Source of the DNA: an uncultured Collinsella sp.
Lineage (GTDB): Bacteria > Actinomycetota > Coriobacteriia > Coriobacteriales > Coriobacteriaceae
Direction: 5' to 3'
Assembly: GCA_900551635.1 (NCBI GenBank)
Contig: URWQ01000102.1
Span: 1 to 5,977 of the forward strand
Length of the DNA: 5,977 nucleotides
In this document: piece by piece, positions 1 through 5,977 of the stretch
Position numbering within the stretch: the stretch's first letter is position 1
How the letters are laid out: each line of letters begins with the position of its first letter
The notes under the pieces: model-generated
What the model saw: only the letters and a program-made list of their open reading frames with translations
Told to the model about the DNA's origin: nothing
Database searches by the model: none
Translations under genes and position numbers: made by a program

Positions 1-392
1 GAACCGATCACCACGTTCTTGCCGCGGGCAGCCATGGCGCTCGCGATCTTACCGACCGTCGTGGTCTTGCCGGCACCGTTAATGCCCACAAACAGCACGC
101 AGCTCGGCGTATCGGAGAACGGATCTCGCTCGATGGGCACAAAGTGCTGCTCAAGCTGCTCGGCCAGGGCGCGGCGAAGCTGCGGAGCGGTCTTGAGGTT
201 CTTCTTGGCCGCGGCATCGCGCAGGTCATCGGAGACCTTGATAGCGACCTCGGCGCCCATGTCACCCATTACGAGGGTGTCCTCCAGGTCCTCCCAAAAA
301 TCCTCGTCGACCTCACCGCCAAAGTAGAAGACCTCGTTGAGGGCCTCGCGGCTGCGCTCAAGTCCGCGCGAGAGAGCATCGAAGAATCCCAT
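1..392 (-). CDS. ftsY: Signal recognition particle receptor FtsY, N-terminal part (3' end beyond window)
   Basis: FtsY is the membrane-associated SRP GTPase that docks Ffh-bound ribosomes at the translocon. The window holds the first 130 codons. The protein opens with MGFFDALSRGLERSREALNE, a short amphipathic helix typical of FtsY lipid contact, followed by a helical N domain (about residues 20-95). The GTPase G1 loop is GINGAGKTTT at residues 103-112, followed by VGKIASAMAARGKNVVIG; the other G motifs lie outside the window. There is no long acidic A domain like that of E. coli FtsY, so this is the short form. The ATG at 392-390 shares one base with the smc stop codon (TAATG). The nearest purine-rich stretch (GGAAAGG, 406-412) is 13 bases away, longer than usual, so translation probably depends on coupling to smc. 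Ffh, the paralogue, is less likely: Ffh starts directly with its own N domain and usually follows ftsY. Identification is firm. Confidence 0.95.
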   Translation of the reverse strand, partial: MGFFDALSRGLERSREALNEVFYFGGEVDEDFWEDLEDTLVMGDMGAEVAIKVSDDLRDAAAKKNLKTAPQLRRALAEQLEQHFVPIERDPFSDTPSCVLFVGINGAGKTTTVGKIASAMAARGKNVVIG

Positions 393-3300
393 TATACATT
401 CACGACCTTTCCGGTTTCGCGATCGAGTTTTTGCGAGACGACGCGACTGACGCCGTCGGCTTGCATCGAGACGCCATAGAGGACGTCAGCGTCCTCCATA
501 GTACGGCGCTGATGCGAGATAACCAAGAGCTGCGTATCGGAACGCAGCACATCGAGGGCTCCGATGAGCTTGGACAGGTTAGCGTCATCAAGCGCCGCCT
601 CGACCTCGTCCAGCACATAGAACGGAACCGTACGTGTGCGGTACACGGCAAAAAGCAGGGCGAGCGCCGTCAGACTCTTCTCGCCGCCCGACATGAGCAT
701 CATCTTGGTGATGCGCTTGCCGCGCGGCTGCGCCACGACCTCGATACCCGTCTCGGCAGGATGCTCGGGATCGGTCATCTCCAGATGAGCCTGGCCGCCC
801 GGGAAGAGCATAGCGAAGATCTCGCGGAAGTTCGCGTCGACCTTCTCAAACGTCACCAGGAACGCCTTGCGCATCTTGCGATCAATGGCCACCGTGATCT
901 TGGTGAGCGCCTTGCGCGCGCTCTCCAGATCGGCCAGCTGCTCCTCGATGTAGTCGGCGCGGCGCTTGAGCTGCTCGTACTCCTCCATGGCAACTTGGTT
1001 AACGGGACCAAGGTTGTTGATCTGGCGCACAAGCTGGTTGAGTTCGCGCTCGGCGGCATCGCGGTCCGTGGGCACCGGAAGCATGAGCGCTTCCTCGAGC
1101 ACCGTCGTGCCATCGGCGGTAATGGCCTTGATGGCAGCCTCGACCTGCACCTCGAGCTTGCCACGCGCGACCTTGAACTCGTTTTGCGCGGCGGAGGCGG
1201 TATCGACTCGCTCCTTAGCGCGGGCAACCTCTGCCTTGGCATCCTCGATGGTCTTCTTGAGCGAAGCGGAGTCCGCCTCCTCCAGAGAGGCCTGGTCACG
1301 CAGGCGCGCTGCCCAATCCGACGCGCGTTCCAACAGGGCAGAATAGCGTTCGTGCATGGGGTCGACGCGCAGGCGCAGCAGCTCGAGCGAGCGCGAAGCC
1401 TGGCGTGTTCCGCGGATACGACGGTCGATGCCCTCAAGACGATGCTCAAGGTCGGGCACGCGGCCCTTCAGCGAACGCAGGCGCTCGCTCGTCTGGGCCA
1501 GGCGCACCTTGGCATCGGCGAGCTTACCGGCGGCCTCGGAATCGTCACGGCGAACGCGATCGAGCTCATCGTTGGCCTCGGCAATCTGGAGACCCAGGTC
1601 GCTTGCCTGTGCACGCGCCTCGTCACGCGAACGGGTGAGCTCGTCAACGCGCGGGCGCGCGGCACGAACGGCCTCGGCAGCCTGCTCGCGGCGCTTGGAG
1701 ATGCGCACGCGCTCGACCTCGGCATTGTTGGCGCTTTGCTCCAAGCGGCCGATCTCGGAGAGCAGCGAGCGGCGCTCGCCCTCAAGACGGGCGATCTCAC
1801 CGGCGGCATCGCCCTCGGCGGCACGGGCCTCCTCGACGGCAACGTTGGCCTCGACGACTTGGTCCGAAGCATGCTCAAAGATGGCAGCCAGATCGGGTTC
1901 CAGGCCCTCGAGCTCACGGATGCGGCGCTTGCGCTCCAAGGCACCCAAAGCCTCGCCGGCATCAAGCCCCACGCGCACCAGGCCGCCGCAGGCGACGCGG
2001 GCGCCATCGGGGGTCACGTAAGTCACGCCTTCAACGACCGGCGCCGACAGCGCGGCAGCAAGATCGTCAACGACGTAATAGCCGCCGAGCAGCGCCTCGA
2101 CGACGGGACCGTAGCCTGCGCGCACGGACAGACGATCAACCAGACGGGTACCGGAGGCGCCCTCAGCGGCGGTAGAGCCGCTCACGCCGCGCGCCACCAG
2201 CAGTGCCTCGCCCGAGGCCTTCTTTTGGTCCAGAGCCGCACGACCGGCACGCTCAAGCGTGGCGGCGTCATCAAACAGCAGCGCATCGATATCGCCGGCG
2301 AGCAATTGCTCAACCAGGCCCTCAAGCTCGCGCGGGGCCTCCAGCACGTCGCCCAGACGACCCAAGACATCGTCGCCCAGCGCACCCACCAGACGGCTCA
2401 CGAGCGGCGAGCTGTCGGCCATGCGGGCATCGAGTTTCTTTTGGCTGGCAAGCTCCGAGCGCACCTCGGATAACTTGTTGCGTGCCTCGCTCTCACGGGC
2501 ACGCAGGTCCTTCAGGGCCGCGCGTGCCGTCTCGGTGGCCTCACGCGCATCGACCTGAGCCTGGCGCGCTTCCTCAAGAGCGCCCTCAAGCTCCTCGGCG
2601 CGGTCGCGACGGCTCTCGAGCGAAGCCATGACCTCCTCGAGCTGCTCGTCGATCTGCTCCAGGCGCGAGGCATACATGTTGTCCTCGACCTCGGCATTGC
2701 TCAGCGAGTCCTTCACCTTGGCGAGCTCGAGCGCGGCGTTGTCGGCCACGCGCTGCACATCGCGTTGCTCACGCGTAAGCTGCGAAATCTGATTGTCGAG
2801 CGCCACGCGCCGCTCGTGGAGCTCTGCGGCGGCAGGACCAGCGGCGTCAACGTCCTCCTGGGCCTGCATGTGCGCGCCGGTCACTTCCTCAAGCTGCGCA
2901 CGCGCGTCCTCGAGCTCCTCGACCACGCGACGACGCTGATGCTCGGAGCTCGAAATCTGCCCGCGCATGTCAGACAGGCGCGACACCATGTTGTGACCCT
3001 TTTCCTCGAGCAGGCGCATGTCGGAGTTAATACGGCCGACCACATCTTGCATATGGCGGCGCTGCTCGCCCAAGTCGCCCACAAACAGGCCCTTTTCCTC
3101 AAGCATAACCTGGAGCTTCTCGAGCTCGCGCTCCTTTTCGCTCATGCGGTACTGCGCAAGCTCCAGCTCGGCAGCACCTTCCTTGGAGCGGCTCTCCAGG
3201 TCGTTCCACTGCGACTGCAGCGAACGAAGCTCATCGACAGCCAGCATCTGCGTAAGCTCGTTCGCGCGCGAGGACAGCTCTTTGTACTTGCGCGCGCGAT

Positions 3301-3928
3301 CGACCTGACGCTCCAGCGGTCGCAGCTGACGGGCGATTTCCTTATTGATGTCGCGGGCACGCATCAGGTGCTCGTCCATCGACTTAATCTTTTTGAGCGC
3401 TCGCTCCTTGCGGCGCTTGTGCTTGGAAATGCCGGCGGCCTCCTCGATGAGGGCGCGACGCTCCTCGGGGCGGCTCTGCAAAATGGCGTCGAGCTTGCCC
3501 TGGCTGATGATGGAATGCATATCCTTGCCCAGGCCCGAATCGTGCAGGATGTCCTGAATGTCCATCAGGCGGCACGGACTCGAGTTGATGAGGTACTCGC
3601 TTTCGCCCGAGCGATACATGCGACGGGTGATGGCGACCTCGTCAAAGTCGACGGGCAGCATATGGTCCGAGTTATCGAGCACCAGCGTGACCTCGGCGAC
3701 ACCCACCGGCTTGCGCGCCGACGAGCCCGAGAAGATGACATCCTCCATGGCCTGGCCGCGCAGCTGCTTGGCGCTCTGCTCGCCCAGGACCCACAGAATC
3801 GAGTCAGAGATGTTCGATTTTCCCGAGCCGTTTGGACCGACGATGACGGTCAGGCCCGGCTCAAACGTCATATGGGCGCGGTCGGCAAACGACTTGAACC
3901 CCTTGAGCGTAAGGGACTTGAGATACAC
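392..3928 (-). CDS. smc: Chromosome segregation ATPase SMC
   Basis: SMC forms a homodimeric ring that, with ScpA and ScpB, is loaded on DNA and extrudes loops to compact and separate sister chromosomes. The 1178-residue length is normal for bacterial SMC. The N-terminal head has Walker A GPNGSGKS (31-38), the LRG arginine motif (56-58), the Q-loop segment ISQGKLD (141-147) and IEEAAGISKHKRRK (161-174). Charged, heptad-rich coiled coil runs from about 175 to 500. The hinge spans about 505-655 and contains the conserved paired glycines (648-649). A second coiled coil runs to about 1010. The C-terminal head has the ABC signature LMSGGEKSL (1078-1086), Walker B FYVLDEVEAALDDAN (1103-1117) with E1108 as catalytic glutamate, and the switch histidine in ISHQRRTME (H1139). 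All ATPase elements are intact. The start is GTG (3928-3926), 10 bases after the rnc stop, behind GAGGAA; the first residues YLKSLTLKGFKSFAD match the family start. The gene ends in a stop overlapping the ftsY start. Confidence 0.98.
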   Translation of the reverse strand: MYLKSLTLKGFKSFADRAHMTFEPGLTVIVGPNGSGKSNISDSILWVLGEQSAKQLRGQAMEDVIFSGSSARKPVGVAEVTLVLDNSDHMLPVDFDEVAITRRMYRSGESEYLINSSPCRLMDIQDILHDSGLGKDMHSIISQGKLDAILQSRPEERRALIEEAAGISKHKRRKERALKKIKSMDEHLMRARDINKEIARQLRPLERQVDRARKYKELSSRANELTQMLAVDELRSLQSQWNDLESRSKEGAAELELAQYRMSEKERELEKLQVMLEEKGLFVGDLGEQRRHMQDVVGRINSDMRLLEEKGHNMVSRLSDMRGQISSSEHQRRRVVEELEDARAQLEEVTGAHMQAQEDVDAAGPAAAELHERRVALDNQISQLTREQRDVQRVADNAALELAKVKDSLSNAEVEDNMYASRLEQIDEQLEEVMASLESRRDRAEELEGALEEARQAQVDAREATETARAALKDLRARESEARNKLSEVRSELASQKKLDARMADSSPLVSRLVGALGDDVLGRLGDVLEAPRELEGLVEQLLAGDIDALLFDDAATLERAGRAALDQKKASGEALLVARGVSGSTAAEGASGTRLVDRLSVRAGYGPVVEALLGGYYVVDDLAAALSAPVVEGVTYVTPDGARVACGGLVRVGLDAGEALGALERKRRIRELEGLEPDLAAIFEHASDQVVEANVAVEEARAAEGDAAGEIARLEGERRSLLSEIGRLEQSANNAEVERVRISKRREQAAEAVRAARPRVDELTRSRDEARAQASDLGLQIAEANDELDRVRRDDSEAAGKLADAKVRLAQTSERLRSLKGRVPDLEHRLEGIDRRIRGTRQASRSLELLRLRVDPMHERYSALLERASDWAARLRDQASLEEADSASLKKTIEDAKAEVARAKERVDTASAAQNEFKVARGKLEVQVEAAIKAITADGTTVLEEALMLPVPTDRDAAERELNQLVRQINNLGPVNQVAMEEYEQLKRRADYIEEQLADLESARKALTKITVAIDRKMRKAFLVTFEKVDANFREIFAMLFPGGQAHLEMTDPEHPAETGIEVVAQPRGKRITKMMLMSGGEKSLTALALLFAVYRTRTVPFYVLDEVEAALDDANLSKLIGALDVLRSDTQLLVISHQRRTMEDADVLYGVSMQADGVSRVVSQKLDRETGKVVNV

Positions 3929-3930
3929 GG

Positions 3931-3936
3931 TTCCTC
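3931..3936 (-). promoter_or_regulatory. Ribosome binding site of smc
   Basis: GAGGAA on the minus strand lies two bases before the GTG start of smc (GAGG is four bases away). It sits in the 10-base gap after the rnc stop and supports GTG at 3928 as the start. There is no nearby in-frame ATG that would leave the conserved N-terminal strand intact. Confidence 0.7.
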
Positions 3937-3938
3937 GC

Positions 3939-4664
3939 TTACACGTGCTTCTTGTTCAGAATCACGCCGTTGGTGGTGTAACCCATGCGGTCGAGCGCTT
4001 CAAGCGCGGCAGCTCCCTCGGCTTCCTTCTTTGAGGAGCCCGAGCCGCGCTCCTGGCGAAAACCTGCATTCGGAACCACAGCGGTAAAGGTGGGCGCATG
4101 CGCCGGGCCCTCGGAGCCAACGAGCTTGTACGCCGGGGGCTCGTGACCGTCGGCTTGCACGCACTCCTGCAAAAACGACTTGGGGTTCGCAGGATGCTCG
4201 GCACGCTCGGAAGCCAAATGCGGCTTAAGCGTACGGTGAATGAACTCCGCCGCAACGTCCCAGCCGGCATCCAGGTACAGCGCGCCCACGAGCGACTCAT
4301 AGACGTTCTCGAGGGCCGAATGCAGGCCGCGCGCACCGGTACCGGTCTCGGAGGCACCAAAGATAATGATGTCGTCGATGCCCAACTCGTGAGAAACCTC
4401 GGATAGCGTGGCGCCCGAGACGAGCGACACCTTCAAGCGAGTGAGCTTGCCCTCGTCAAACTCGGGATAGGACTCAAACAGGGAGCGTGCGACCACAGCG
4501 CCCAAAATGGAATCGCCCAAGAACTCAAGGCGCTCATAGCTGGCAGAAACCGGCTGGCCCTCGACTGCCGAGGGATGCGTAAGGGCCGCGCGCAGCAGCA
4601 CCTTATTGTTGAACTCGTGGCCCAGGATTTCCTGGGCGCGCGTAAGTCGTTCGGATAAAGCCAA
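3939..4664 (-). CDS. rnc: Ribonuclease III
   Basis: RNase III cleaves double-stranded RNA in rRNA precursors, mRNA leaders and antisense duplexes, as a homodimer needing Mg2+. The 241-residue protein has the catalytic domain at about 5-150 and a double-stranded RNA-binding domain at about 160-232 (NPKSFLQECVQADG to SSKKEAEGAAALEAL). The family signature ERLEFLGDS is at 44-52, giving E44, E47 and D51, and E71 lies in EGKLTRLK. With E. coli numbering offset by a constant 6, these match E38, E41, D45 and E65. The last pair is unusual: E123 matches E117, but the residue matching D114 is N120 (codon AAC), within ALENVYESLVGALYLD. The start is TTG at 4664-4662, the first possible start after the acpP stop, with AAGGAGG eight bases upstream; the sequence MALSERLTRAQEILGHEF then fits the usual RNase III N terminus. 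It follows acpP by 3 bases in the same reading frame and precedes smc by 10. Function is firmly assigned to the family; the effect of N120 is unknown. Confidence 0.97.
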   Translation of the reverse strand: MALSERLTRAQEILGHEFNNKVLLRAALTHPSAVEGQPVSASYERLEFLGDSILGAVVARSLFESYPEFDEGKLTRLKVSLVSGATLSEVSHELGIDDIIIFGASETGTGARGLHSALENVYESLVGALYLDAGWDVAAEFIHRTLKPHLASERAEHPANPKSFLQECVQADGHEPPAYKLVGSEGPAHAPTFTAVVPNAGFRQERGSGSSKKEAEGAAALEALDRMGYTTNGVILNKKHV

Positions 4665-4667
4665 GAC

Positions 4668-4910
4668 TTAGGCCTCCTTGGCAGCTTCGATAGCGTCGAC
4701 GGCGTCGGCGACAGAGTTGAGCGAGAGCAGGGTCTCGTCATCGATCTCGAGGTTGAACTCGTCCTCGATAGCCGTAACCAGCTGCAGGCGCTCGAGCGAG
4801 TTGGCATCGAGGTCGTCAAAGGTGGTCTCCTCGCTAATTTCGGCAACATCGACGCCCAGAACGTCAGCAGCGACCTCGGCGATCTTGTCGAAGATTTCGG
4901 AGCGGTCCAT
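4668..4910 (-). CDS. acpP: Acyl carrier protein
   Basis: ACP carries growing acyl chains on a 4'-phosphopantetheine arm during fatty acid synthesis and supplies acyl-ACP to PlsX, encoded just upstream. The product is 80 residues, small and very acidic, as usual for the family. The carrier serine is S38 in LDANSLERLQL; the motif is Asn-Ser-Leu rather than the common Asp-Ser-Leu. Helix II continues as QLVTAIEDEFNLEIDDE, and the end is rich in Ala and Glu. The start is ATG at 4910-4908, with AGAGGAA six bases upstream. An in-frame ATG five codons earlier (4925-4923) would add MRGSA but has no ribosome binding site of its own and would overlap this one, so it is disfavoured. The open frame reaches further upstream into plsX, but that part does not resemble ACP. 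The gene sits 124 bp after plsX and 3 bp before rnc, the usual genomic position of the main fatty-acid ACP. Confidence 0.95.
   Translation of the reverse strand: MDRSEIFDKIAEVAADVLGVDVAEISEETTFDDLDANSLERLQLVTAIEDEFNLEIDDETLLSLNSVADAVDAIEAAKEA
4673..4679 (-). promoter_or_regulatory. Strong Shine-Dalgarno of rnc inside the acpP 3' end
   Basis: AAGGAGG on the minus strand overlaps the acpP codons for Lys, Glu and Ala just before the acpP stop, and lies eight bases before the TTG codon at 4664. This near-perfect match to the anti-Shine-Dalgarno sequence at ideal spacing decides the start of rnc despite the rare initiation codon. Ribosomes finishing acpP would pass over it, so the two genes are probably translationally coupled. 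Confidence 0.85.
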
Positions 4911-4915
4911 AGCGC

Positions 4916-4922
4916 TTCCTCT
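4916..4922 (-). promoter_or_regulatory. Ribosome binding site of acpP
   Basis: AGAGGAA on the minus strand lies about five to six bases before the ATG at 4910. It overlaps the alternative in-frame ATG at 4925-4923, which argues for the downstream start. Confidence 0.75.
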
Positions 4923-4939
4923 CATAGTACATGAATACC

Positions 4940-4968
4940 AAAAGAATGGTACCGCCCGGGCGGTACCA
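4940..4968 (-). terminator. Perfect palindrome with T-rich tail: putative intrinsic terminator or attenuator between plsX and acpP
   Basis: Positions 4947-4968 form a perfect 22-bp palindrome with half-site TGGTACCGCCC, so an RNA stem of about nine pairs can close on a CCGG loop. On the minus strand it is followed at once by TTCTTTT (4946-4940), six T in seven bases, the layout of a rho-independent terminator for transcripts coming from plsX. The plus-strand side has no T run, so it would act in one direction. A terminator here would separate plsX expression from the acpP-rnc-smc-ftsY unit or attenuate read-through. The absence of a fixed unpaired centre also fits an operator for a dimeric DNA-binding protein, and the two roles cannot be told apart by eye. 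Confidence 0.55.
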
Positions 4969-4981
4969 AGACACGGTTCTG

Positions 4982-4987
4982 ATTCTA
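4982..4987 (-). promoter_or_regulatory. Weak candidate -10 hexamer of an acpP promoter
   Basis: TAGAAT on the minus strand, in the plsX-acpP gap, matches TATAAT at five of six positions. No convincing TTGACA-like hexamer is found 16-19 bases upstream, where the sequence is around GTGCTTCG. If used, transcription would start near 4975, just before the palindrome, giving an acpP leader of about 65 bases with a hairpin at its 5' end. This is a suggestion only. Confidence 0.25.
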
Positions 4988-5034
4988 CCCCACGACGTGC
5001 GCCGCGAAGCACATAACAGCGCTCTAACTCTCTC

Positions 5035-5977
5035 TTACAAAACGATACTGTCCATAGAGTTGGCGACATTCTCGACCAGCCCGGCGCGCACGGCTTCGGC
5101 CGCCGCGAGCGTACCGGTTTTGACAGCCTCGACCGAGGTGGCGCCATGGCCGATCAGGACCACGCCGCGCAGGCCCAGAAGAATCGCGCCGCCCTTGGCG
5201 TCGCCAGAGAGCTTGGCCTTAATCTCGCGCATCTGCTTTTTGATGAGCAGCGCGGCGATCTTGGTGCCGAGCGAGGCCATAAAGGCGCCCTTGAGCTCCT
5301 GCAGCAAAAACTTGGCAGCGCCCTCGGTAGCTTTGAGAGCGATATTACCCGACATGCCATCGGCAACGACGACATCGAAGTTACCTGAGGTGAGGTCGGT
5401 GCCCTCGCAGTTACCAACAAAGCCGGGAACGGCGGCCTTCATAGCAGGGAAACAGGCCTTGGTAAAGTTGGAGCCCTTCTCATCCTCGGTGCCATTGGCA
5501 AGCAGGCCCACGCGAGGATGCTCGATGCCCAGGACGACGCGGGCATAGGCGCTACCCATCTGGGCAAAACGCACCATGTCATCGACCTCCACATCGGGGT
5601 TGGCACCCATGTCGCACAGCACCGTCAGACCGCCGGCGCGATTGGGCAGCGCATTGGTCAGACAGGGGCGCACCGGCTGCTTCTTGCCTTCGGCCTGATA
5701 CCTAAACGGCGTCACATAGGCGGTGGCGGCGGCGGTCATGGCACCGGTGGAGCCGGCGGAGAAGAACGCATCCGCGTTGCCCTTCTTAATGGCGCGGCAA
5801 GAAAGCACGATCGACGACTTACGCTTGGTCATCACGGCGCGAATGGGATCGTCATCCATGGCGATAACGTCAGGCGCCTCAAGGGCCTCAACACGTGCAT
5901 GGGAAGCTGCAAAGGGATTGACGATTTCGGCGGGACCAGCTGCCAAGACCTCGATATCGGGGTCGGCGGCGCTGTTA
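5035..5977 (-). CDS. plsX: Phosphate acyltransferase PlsX (5' end beyond window)
   Basis: PlsX is a peripheral membrane enzyme that transfers the acyl group from acyl-ACP to inorganic phosphate, making acyl-phosphate for the glycerol-3-phosphate acyltransferase PlsY. The window holds the C-terminal 313 residues. Family blocks in order are VIAMDDDPIRAVMTKRKSSI, GNADAFFSAGSTGAMTAAA, LTVLCDMGANPDVEVDDMVR, FAQMGSAYARVVLGIEHPRV, GLLANGTEDEKGSNFTKA, FVGNCEGTDLTSGNFDVVVA, DGMSGNIALKATEGAAKFL and, near the end, GGAILLGLRGVVLIGHGATS. A TTG at 5946-5944 could be mistaken for the start, but the frame stays open to the window edge and encodes NSAADPDIEV before it. In full-length PlsX this strand follows the N-terminal IDAMGGDxxP segment, so roughly the first 40-50 residues are missing here. 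Full-length family members are about 330-345 residues. The stop at 5037-5035 is followed by a 124-bp gap and then acpP, which encodes the protein whose acylated form is the substrate. Confidence 0.96.
   Translation of the reverse strand, partial: NSAADPDIEVLAAGPAEIVNPFAASHARVEALEAPDVIAMDDDPIRAVMTKRKSSIVLSCRAIKKGNADAFFSAGSTGAMTAAATAYVTPFRYQAEGKKQPVRPCLTNALPNRAGGLTVLCDMGANPDVEVDDMVRFAQMGSAYARVVLGIEHPRVGLLANGTEDEKGSNFTKACFPAMKAAVPGFVGNCEGTDLTSGNFDVVVADGMSGNIALKATEGAAKFLLQELKGAFMASLGTKIAALLIKKQMREIKAKLSGDAKGGAILLGLRGVVLIGHGATSVEAVKTGTLAAAEAVRAGLVENVANSMDSIVL

Noticed and set aside
505..1010. Possible fault or unusual motif in the SMC C-terminal head (DEVEAALDDAN rather than DEVDA)
   Set aside because: The glutamate variant is found in well-studied bacterial SMC proteins such as that of Bacillus subtilis, and all ATPase residues are present.
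431..2473. 680-codon open frame on the plus strand, antisense to smc
   Set aside because: It lies wholly over conserved smc coding sequence. Its translation is low-complexity and resembles no family I recognise. Long antisense frames are common opposite GC-rich genes whose third positions are mostly G or C.
3926..3950. CACGTG near the rnc-smc junction as part of a parS-like centromere site
   Set aside because: Only the six central bases match. The flanking bases do not form the 16-bp TGTTTCACGTGAAACA dyad, and the site is explained as the last rnc codons.
2765..4087. 440-codon open frame on the plus strand, antisense to smc and the end of rnc
   Set aside because: It crosses two well-supported minus-strand genes and their junction, shows no recognisable domain, and is best explained as a composition effect of the coding strand.
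5014..5022. Nine-base inverted match between the plsX-acpP gap (5014-5022) and the window end (5969-5977)
   Set aside because: TAACAGCGC and its complement are too short and too far apart, with one copy inside plsX coding sequence, to be more than chance.
4911..5147. Longer N-terminal extension of ACP (159 residues in total)
   Set aside because: The extension runs through the intergenic gap and into plsX in another frame, has Arg- and Pro-rich sequence unlike ACP, and the ATG at 4910 has a proper ribosome binding site and gives the normal 80-residue protein.
5944..5946. TTG codon as the start of plsX
   Set aside because: The frame is open to the window edge with family-like residues before it, and starting here would drop the conserved N-terminal segment; the true start is outside the window.

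Overview
The window is one co-directional, GC-rich gene block read entirely on the minus strand. In transcription order, from high to low coordinates, it holds plsX (5' end cut off by the window edge), acpP, rnc, smc and ftsY (3' end cut off by the other edge). The short FtsY with no long acidic N-terminal domain, the strong GC preference at third codon positions, and the compact plsX-acpP-rnc-smc-ftsY order suggest a high-GC Gram-positive bacterium. A member of the Coriobacteriia (Collinsella/Olsenella-like) is my best guess; this is inference from gene order and protein style, not from a marker search.

Layout: plsX occupies 5035-5977. A 124-bp gap (4911-5034) follows, the only real intergenic region, and contains a perfect GC-rich palindrome followed by a T-rich run on the minus strand, plus a weak -10-like hexamer. 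acpP (4668-4910) is followed after 3 bases by rnc (3939-4664), which uses a TTG start behind a strong Shine-Dalgarno sequence buried in the last acpP codons. smc (392-3928) starts with GTG 10 bases after rnc. ftsY (1-392) starts inside the smc stop codon (TAATG). The last four genes are therefore packed as a translationally linked unit.

Functionally, PlsX converts acyl-ACP to acyl-phosphate for phospholipid synthesis and ACP carries the acyl chains. RNase III processes double-stranded RNA, SMC compacts and segregates chromosomes, and FtsY is the signal-recognition-particle receptor. This is a widespread housekeeping neighbourhood linking membrane lipid synthesis, RNA processing, chromosome segregation and membrane-protein targeting; the fabD and fabG genes found between plsX and acpP in Bacillus are absent here.

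I see no mobile element, CRISPR array, RNA gene or evidently new system. The points most worth a second look are an Asp-to-Asn change at a metal-ligand position of RNase III, an Asn-Ser-Leu (not Asp-Ser-Leu) carrier motif in ACP, the palindrome upstream of acpP, and the in-frame single-stop junction between acpP and rnc.
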